DNA from: Spiribacter halobius
Lineage (GTDB): Bacteria > Pseudomonadota > Gammaproteobacteria > Nitrococcales > Nitrococcaceae
NCBI RefSeq assembly: GCF_020883455.1
Contig: NZ_CP086615.1
Coordinates: 1,302,001 to 1,366,000, forward strand
Length of the DNA stretch: 64,000 bases
Direction: 5' to 3'
The position numbers and the translations under genes were made by a program. The notes under the pieces are model-generated. The model saw only the letters and a list, made by a program, of their open reading frames with translations, did not search any database and was not told the origin of the DNA. This document shows, piece after piece, positions 63,844 to 64,000 of the stretch; position 1 is the stretch's first letter; the number at the start of each line of letters is the position of its first letter.

Positions 63844-64000
63844 CTACTGACTCTTGGCGGCAGTCCGGGTCGCCTGCCTGGTACCTTCCTCCGCAGCCGT
63901 GGATGCCTTCCCGGCGCTGTCCTGCGTGAGCTTCTGAGCGTTCTGGGCAAAGGTCTGGTTCAAGGCCGCGACCTTTTCGACGTCGCCCTTGATGCGCTCG
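63844..64000 (-). CDS. Phasin-like protein, C-terminal end (runs off the window)
   Basis: The minus-strand frame is open to the window edge. It reads ERIKGDVEKVAALNQTFAQN then AQKLTQDSAGKASTAAEEGT, ending in a Lys/Ala/Thr-rich tail and stop at 63844-63846. The heptad-like Ala/Gln/Lys pattern and basic Ala-rich tail are typical of PHA granule phasins. It converges with the hydrolase gene. The start lies outside the window. Confidence 0.65.
   Translation of the reverse strand, partial: ERIKGDVEKVAALNQTFAQNAQKLTQDSAGKASTAAEEGTRQATRTAAKSQ

Overview
The window is high-GC chromosomal DNA from a free-living, metabolically flexible proteobacterium. A gammaproteobacterium of the Ectothiorhodospiraceae/Chromatiales kind is my best guess, from gene content only (GreB, OpgH, FNR-type regulator, class I PHA synthase, DsrE-like and rhodanese proteins). 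I saw no rRNA, tRNA or CRISPR array, so the lineage is not firm.

Layout. (1) 1-12 kb is a low-oxygen/stress block: a P2-type cation ATPase (5' end outside the window), acetate kinase, an ATP-grasp protein, an FNR-family regulator, a phasin-like protein, a UspA protein, Hsp20 and cyclopropane fatty acid synthase. FNR-type boxes (TTGAN6TCAA) lie upstream of the phasin-like, hsp20 and cfa genes. Two more lie in the divergent region at 61.4 kb. Several sit at the spacing expected of class II FNR promoters. (2) 12.6-16.3 kb holds a decayed RND pump, an anti-sigma-like zinc protein, an ArsR-rhodanese regulator diverging from a DsrE-like gene across a 24-bp dyad, and a broken MFS transporter. (3) 16.4-21.6 kb is a class I PHA synthase gene (phaC) split by an IS21-family element that itself carries an IS1595-family element. 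Both target duplications are intact, and the phaC frame is restored exactly if both elements are removed in silico. (4) 22.2-27.6 kb is a four-gene signalling cluster: PAS chemoreceptor, PAS-HisKA_2 kinase, REC-ANTAR antiterminator and PAS-GGDEF-EAL protein. (5) 27.6-31.7 kb holds a GlxA-type regulator, a GFA-domain protein, an outer-membrane protein remnant, a TRAP permease remnant and an LLM flavin oxidoreductase. (6) 32.2-36.0 kb holds opgH and a CPA-type antiporter. (7) 36.7-39.8 kb is a lower-GC run of small single-domain genes (NTF2-like, VOC, GNAT, GFA) and a 299-aa protein of unknown function. (8) 40.5-42.6 kb is an IS1634-family insertion in front of a truncated gene. (9) 42.6-51.0 kb holds ChaC, GreB, acetyltransferases, an MFS transporter, a homocysteine methyltransferase-like gene, a TPR protein, and a zinc alcohol dehydrogenase with UspA. 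(10) 51.4-60.5 kb is an export block: copper ATPase, FUSC-family exporter and a MacAB-like ABC/membrane-fusion operon. (11) 60.5-64 kb holds a small membrane protein and a CocE/NonD hydrolase diverging from two FNR boxes, then the end of a phasin gene.

How it fits together: carbon storage (PhaC, phasins), acetate/ATP metabolism, membrane adaptation (Cfa) and protein protection (Hsp20, UspA) sit beside an FNR-type regulator and FNR-type sites. This suggests a micro-oxic or anoxic survival regulon. The main storage polymerase copy here has been inactivated by transposition. The aerotaxis-like receptor and the ANTAR/c-di-GMP module suggest redox or energy sensing tied to motility.
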